From: Anoplopoma fimbria
Lineage: Eukaryota > Chordata > Actinopteri > Perciformes > Anoplopomatidae
Length of the DNA stretch: 64,000 bases
Direction: 5' to 3'
NCBI RefSeq assembly: GCF_027596085.1
Contig: NC_072453.1
Span: 7,683,448 to 7,747,447 of the forward strand
The notes beneath the pieces were generated by a model. The model worked only from the letters and a program-made list of their open reading frames with translations, was not told the DNA's origin and did not search any database. Shown here piece after piece: positions 55,021 to 64,000 of this stretch (its first letter is position 1; each line of letters begins with the position of its first letter). A program made the position numbers and the translations under genes.

Positions 55021-56752
55021 CTGCTGGGAGGCCTGGTGGCTTGCAACTCGCGGGGAAGCAGGAGCTCACAGGGTTCTCATGATTGATCACTCCCATGCTG
55101 CCAGCTGGAATCCCTCTCTCATCTTCTCCTTTCATCATCATCATCTTGTTGCTGAGAAATTCTCACACTCAAAATAATAAGGTACACATTTCACCTCACA
55201 CTTCACAGGCTTTAATGTGATGAAGCTCGTTTACATACACACGACTCTTAGCCTCCGAGCAGCCACACTGATTTCCCTGTTTTACATAATTCTGATAAGC
55301 TACGATATAATAATGCCCCAACTTGTCAGCTACATACAGGAACCCTGTGGCTGCTAGTTATGCAACCACATACGGTACAGTATCTCATGCATGGCTCCCT
55401 AGTACATATATCCGTAATGTTACATAGGTTTCCAGCTTTGAGAGGGAGGAATGAAGCTGTAAGCCGGCAGTCAGGAATATCTTTGTGCAACATGCGACCT
55501 CCTCCCCCTCCTCTTTTAGCTCCTTCACTTTAAATTAGAGTCATATCACAGGCATGGACGCTCCCTCCCTCAACCCCCATCCTCTACTGTCTCATCTCCA
55601 CCTTCATAATCCACCTCTTCTCTTCTTCTACCCTCTTTGTGTCTGTCATTATCTCCCCGCCAGACTTTCTCAGGCATCATTATTCCACCTGTAGGTATGT
55701 GAGGATCTCTCTCTCCCCCTCTTCTGGTTTTTCTTCTTCATCTTCTTCTCTTGTGTCCTACATACAATGGACCCCTGCGGCGGGCATCGTTCACCTTTAA
55801 ATAACAAGCTGCTGGCTGACAGGCAGATGGGATGGTACAGTGCCGCACGCTGTAGCTACTCATTAGAGCTTGACAGTCAAAACATCAGTTTTAGCTAACC
55901 ACAGTGACAGTGAGCACTTGTCAATTAGAGCCAAGTTATTTTAAGGCAGTCAGGGATGAGTAAACTTCAACGTTTGTGTGACTAACAGTGTGTGTTGGAA
56001 GGTGTGAAAGAAGGAAGTGAAGGAGCAGGTAAAAACACCAAAAAAAGACACCACATGTTGCACCTGTCTGCTGTGAGATGACGATGCGGCATAAATGTGG
56101 CCGTCTTATCTAAGCAGCATTTGCTTTAATTCTCTCATGCAGAATCAACAAGAAAAAACATAAATGAACCAAACAGACAAGTAAAGAAAGGATATAATAA
56201 AAAGCGATAGTGGGTGAGGGAGAAGGAAAGGATTTCTTTTTTTTTTTTATAGATGATTAACAAAAAGATGCAAAACAAACCTCACAAAATTAACATCTGC
56301 AACCTTGGCAGCAGATTCAACCTGTCTTCATTTCAGGATAAAACAATAAAAATGTTGACTTACCTCACTGATAGCGCAAGTGTGAAACTCCTCATAAAAA
56401 AAGAGGGGATTCCAGCGCGGAGAGGAGAGCAGGACTAACTAACAGGTGGTGAAGAGAGGAGCAGAAACTAGAGAGGGAAAGAGGAGGGGGGAGACAAAGA
56501 GAGAGAGTGAGCTCTACGTGTATCATTAGAAATTAAATGCATGAATAGTTCAAGTTGATATAAAACGAGGAACAGAGGGGGTGTGGACAGCAGCATGGAG
56601 GAGGAAGAGGAGGGGGATGGAGGGAGTCAAGAGGAAGAGAGAGAGAAGGAGAGAGAGAGAGAGAGGCAGTGGGGAGCTATTACTTGACATTCTGTTGTGC
56701 ATGTGACTGTTTCGCCTAACTCCCTCCTGCATCCCCCCCACTATCATCCTAC

Positions 56753-56766
56753 ACACACACACACCA

Positions 56767-56822
<56 letters not shown>
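56753..56822. repeat. (CA)n microsatellite with nearby (GA)n
   Basis: A CA array of about 65 bp has small interruptions at its left end. A purine (GA)n tract lies at about 56637-56665. Confidence 0.93.
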
Positions 56823-56825
<3 letters not shown>

Positions 56826-56879
56826 ATACACACACTTGTTTTTGCCACATAGGAGGACATCACATTGACTTGCATTCAT

Positions 56880-61590
<4,711 letters not shown>

Positions 61591-61598
61591 ATTTAAGC

Positions 61599-61730
61599 TG
61601 AGTTCTTCCTCGAGGACAACATTTTGCGGATGATGAACAGACAGACACTGAAAAGATGTTTGACGTGGACTCATTCAGCGAGCGGCCTTGGTTGCCATAT
61701 AGAGACGAGCCGCTGGAACAGTCATAGAGG
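61599..61730 (+). other. Short coding-like open segment, possible terminal exon (unassigned)
   Basis: On the plus strand one frame is open from just after a TGA at about 61598 to a TAG at about 61728. It gives an acidic tail that includes ADDEQTDTEKMFDVDSF and then SERPWLPYRDEPLEQS. Third codon positions are rich in G/C (GAC, GTG, TTC, AGC, GAG, CTG), unlike nearby intergenic DNA. A possible acceptor (TTCTTCCTCGAG) lies just before it. I do not recognise the protein and see no matching upstream exons. An overlapping minus-strand frame (61589-61843) has less coding-like composition. It may be chance. Confidence 0.2.
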
Positions 61731-64000
61731 GAAGAGGACAAGTTTACATGAGTGCATGACCGACTGTGACGTGTGCAGATGGGTGTGCAACAGCTTATGT
61801 ACCCTGCAGCAGCATGTTTGAGTGTCTGCGTACATAAAAACATTTGCTCATGATAAAGTGGTGTGTGTGTGTGAGAGAGAGATAGAGAGAGAGAAGTAAG
61901 TTCAACAGCTTCATCTGCATGTTGATATAATCATGTACCTGAAACTGTACGCGGAAAGAGCTGAGTCATCCACGTACAGTAACCTTATGTGCAAGAAAAT
62001 TACTTACTCAATATCATGGACATGCTGTGACACTTAACATGAATTTTGTGGAAAATGCAGGAATACCTTCACCGGTTGTTTCAGTGCTCTAATTTTCTTA
62101 TTGAATTAACGGAGAAATCTACTGAGTAGAAGCTATGGAAGATTACTGCCCAGACTTAGCGCACAGTAATAGGTTCTTACCTTTCACAAAAGACTCCAAA
62201 CGTTGCTTAGTTGGTCTCTTAGAAATATTTTGTTATCTATCAGCATAACACACTACTTGGAAACCAGATTTTGGAAATGTCACCAGTGATTATTATTGAT
62301 TTAGCTGCTTTTGTCATGTATAAGAAGAAGTTTATCTTGAAAGGAGATTAATCCTGGCCCGCCTAATGACGCAAATTCATTAGTTGTTACTTGTTTTTAG
62401 AGTGATTACATTTTGAATCCTGAGAAAAATACACATTTGGCCAAAATGTTGATATTGTATAGATGTATTGATTATGTTTTTTGTCTCTTTCAAGGGGACA
62501 CTGAGGAATTGCAAGAGTTTCTCACCCCATTAAATAGTTTCAACAGCAATCAGATTTTACACGGAGTAATAAGGTTAACTTTCTAGACGTTAATAAATAG
62601 AAATGTTCTGTACTGGAAATGTCACCAGAAAATGCAGATATTGGATCAGTTTTTTTCTACTGATATCAGTGGTTCCCAACCAAAGGGGCAACAAGAGAAG
62701 CCTTAGGAGGTCCTTACACTGTTTGTGTAAAGAAATGTAAACTATAATCATTTAATTTCCAACTTTTTATAAAAGAAGAAACACCTATTTTTTAAAACGG
62801 TGTTAAAGCTTCAGGCCTCTTGGTGGGCGTTTCCCTCTGTTGACTGGCATTGTAAGGAGAGGCGCTGTCAACTTCTCTCCTGCTTTACCGACAGGAGAAC
62901 ACCATACTGTCGCCCTGCAGCATATGAACGTTGATAGGTGTTTTTTTCACATAGTGTAAGCTATAAAGTGTTTAAATTGCCTTTCTCATTGCTTTAGTCA
63001 ACATTTCGAAGGACCCATTCGGAGAGTGGAGGTTAGTTAGCTTAGCTTGCTAACGTGAGTACGATGTTAATTTTTTGCAACAAAAAGAAAATCTCTTTAC
63101 CAATTAATTTTCTTGTAAATTATTTAAAAAATACAAAATTTAAACAATGTGAGGAGGAAATAACACTTTGGTTGAGCTGCTCACAACTCAAAGTGCTTAT
63201 ATTAAGCCTGTGAGAAGGGGTCACATGGAGGAGTTTTTTTTTTTAATGGACACAGGCCAGTGATTTATATAAAAGTTTATGCTTGCAAAAGTTGAATTCA
63301 GGTAACCTTTAACCATTGTTTAATTGTTTGTTGGGACTTTTTAACTTTACTGGAGTGATGGGGTGCGAAAGCAGTTCATTAATAAGAATGTAACATGGGA
63401 ATAATATAATGCATCCATCCATCCATCCATCTTCCATAACCGCTTATCCAGTTAAGGGTCGCGGGGTGCAATCACCTCATAAATTGGTACAACACATCTA
63501 AAAATACTAAATATAATATTTTTTATTTATGCTGATTTCATTTTTTATTATTATTTTTTAATCACAGATGGCCTCAGGCTGCAGTTGTGAAGGTGTCAGT
63601 AACATGCTCTGTTTAAATCGAATTAAGTCCCAGCTGGTGGGTATTATAAAATACTAAAGCAATCATATTTCCAGCATTCTTATATAGTACTTGCAGTTCA
63701 GTCATAATATTCATATACATCTTTCAACCTGCATAATTTAAATCTCACACAGCTTTGCATACATTTACTCACAAAACGCAAGCTGACAATGTTTTGTCAG
63801 CGATGTCTAAATCTAGGCTAACTTGTAAAGTGCTGCAATGTTCCCTTAAAATGGGAGCATGGCATCGACTTGCTTTCTTTTTTTTCTCTCAAAATTGCAT
63901 ACATACAGCCCCAGGTGTTGTGCAGCCAGCCACATTCAAAACTGGATTCTATTAAAGTACATTGATATGCAAAAAGACTTGAAAGTGCTTTTGAAAATGA
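61731..64000. other. Intergenic DNA at the right edge, no gene recognised
   Basis: It contains (GT)n/(GA)n at about 61861-61893 and AT-rich unique sequence. A common teleost repeat tail lies at about 63411-63470 (ATCCATCCATCCATC, then CCGCTTATCCAGTTAAGGGT and CGCGGGGTGC). No coding signal is seen. Confidence 0.5.

Overview
The window is nuclear DNA from a ray-finned (teleost) fish. The evidence is compact multi-exon genes with GT-AG introns, long dinucleotide microsatellites, tRNA-derived SINEs of teleost type, and decayed LINE and Tc1-like copies. Proteins match vertebrate families at full length. There is no bacterial or viral gene content.

Six protein-coding genes can be supported. In order they are: the 3' end of a MAZ/VEZF1-type zinc-finger gene (+, 28-368); tlcd3b/fam57b, a TLC-domain gene (+, 6900-10404); pagr1 (-, 12929-14333); kif22/Kid, a chromokinesin (+, 15384-22081); prrt2, a CD225/dispanin membrane protein (+, 24847-26781); and doc2a, a double-C2 Ca2+ sensor (-, 36412-51462, with a likely 5' exon ending at 56364). 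As far as I recall, MAZ, PRRT2, PAGR1, KIF22, DOC2A and TLCD3B all lie within the human 16p11.2 copy-number region. The window is therefore the fish counterpart of that block, with gene order and strands reshuffled.

Layout: 1-4150 is the maz end and 3' flank. 4148-6600 holds a TTAA-flanked MITE, a CpG-rich promoter region and an antisense SINE. 6.8-12.3 kb is tlcd3b with a 1.9 kb 3' UTR that converges on pagr1. pagr1 and kif22 are head to head over a ~1 kb promoter with a perfect NRF1-type palindrome, CRE, TATA, CCAAT and CHR-like sites. 22.2-27 kb is prrt2. 27-36 kb is gene-free and includes a minus-strand LINE relic with a recognisable YADD box. 36.4-56.4 kb is doc2a, with large introns full of (TG)n/(CA)n and repeat copies. 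56.4-64 kb shows no gene I can name.

The genes do not form an operon or one pathway. prrt2 and doc2a both act at the presynaptic release machinery, tlcd3b is a neural or retinal sphingolipid-related gene, kif22 acts on mitotic chromosomes, and pagr1 and maz are nuclear regulators. The most useful anomalies are two one-base reading-frame breaks, in pagr1 exon 3 and kif22 exon 6. Both look like missing bases, which points to consensus errors or, less likely, real lesions. I found no convincing undescribed molecular system. The best unexplained items are a perfect 17-bp hairpin in a doc2a intron and a short coding-like open segment near 61.6-61.7 kb.
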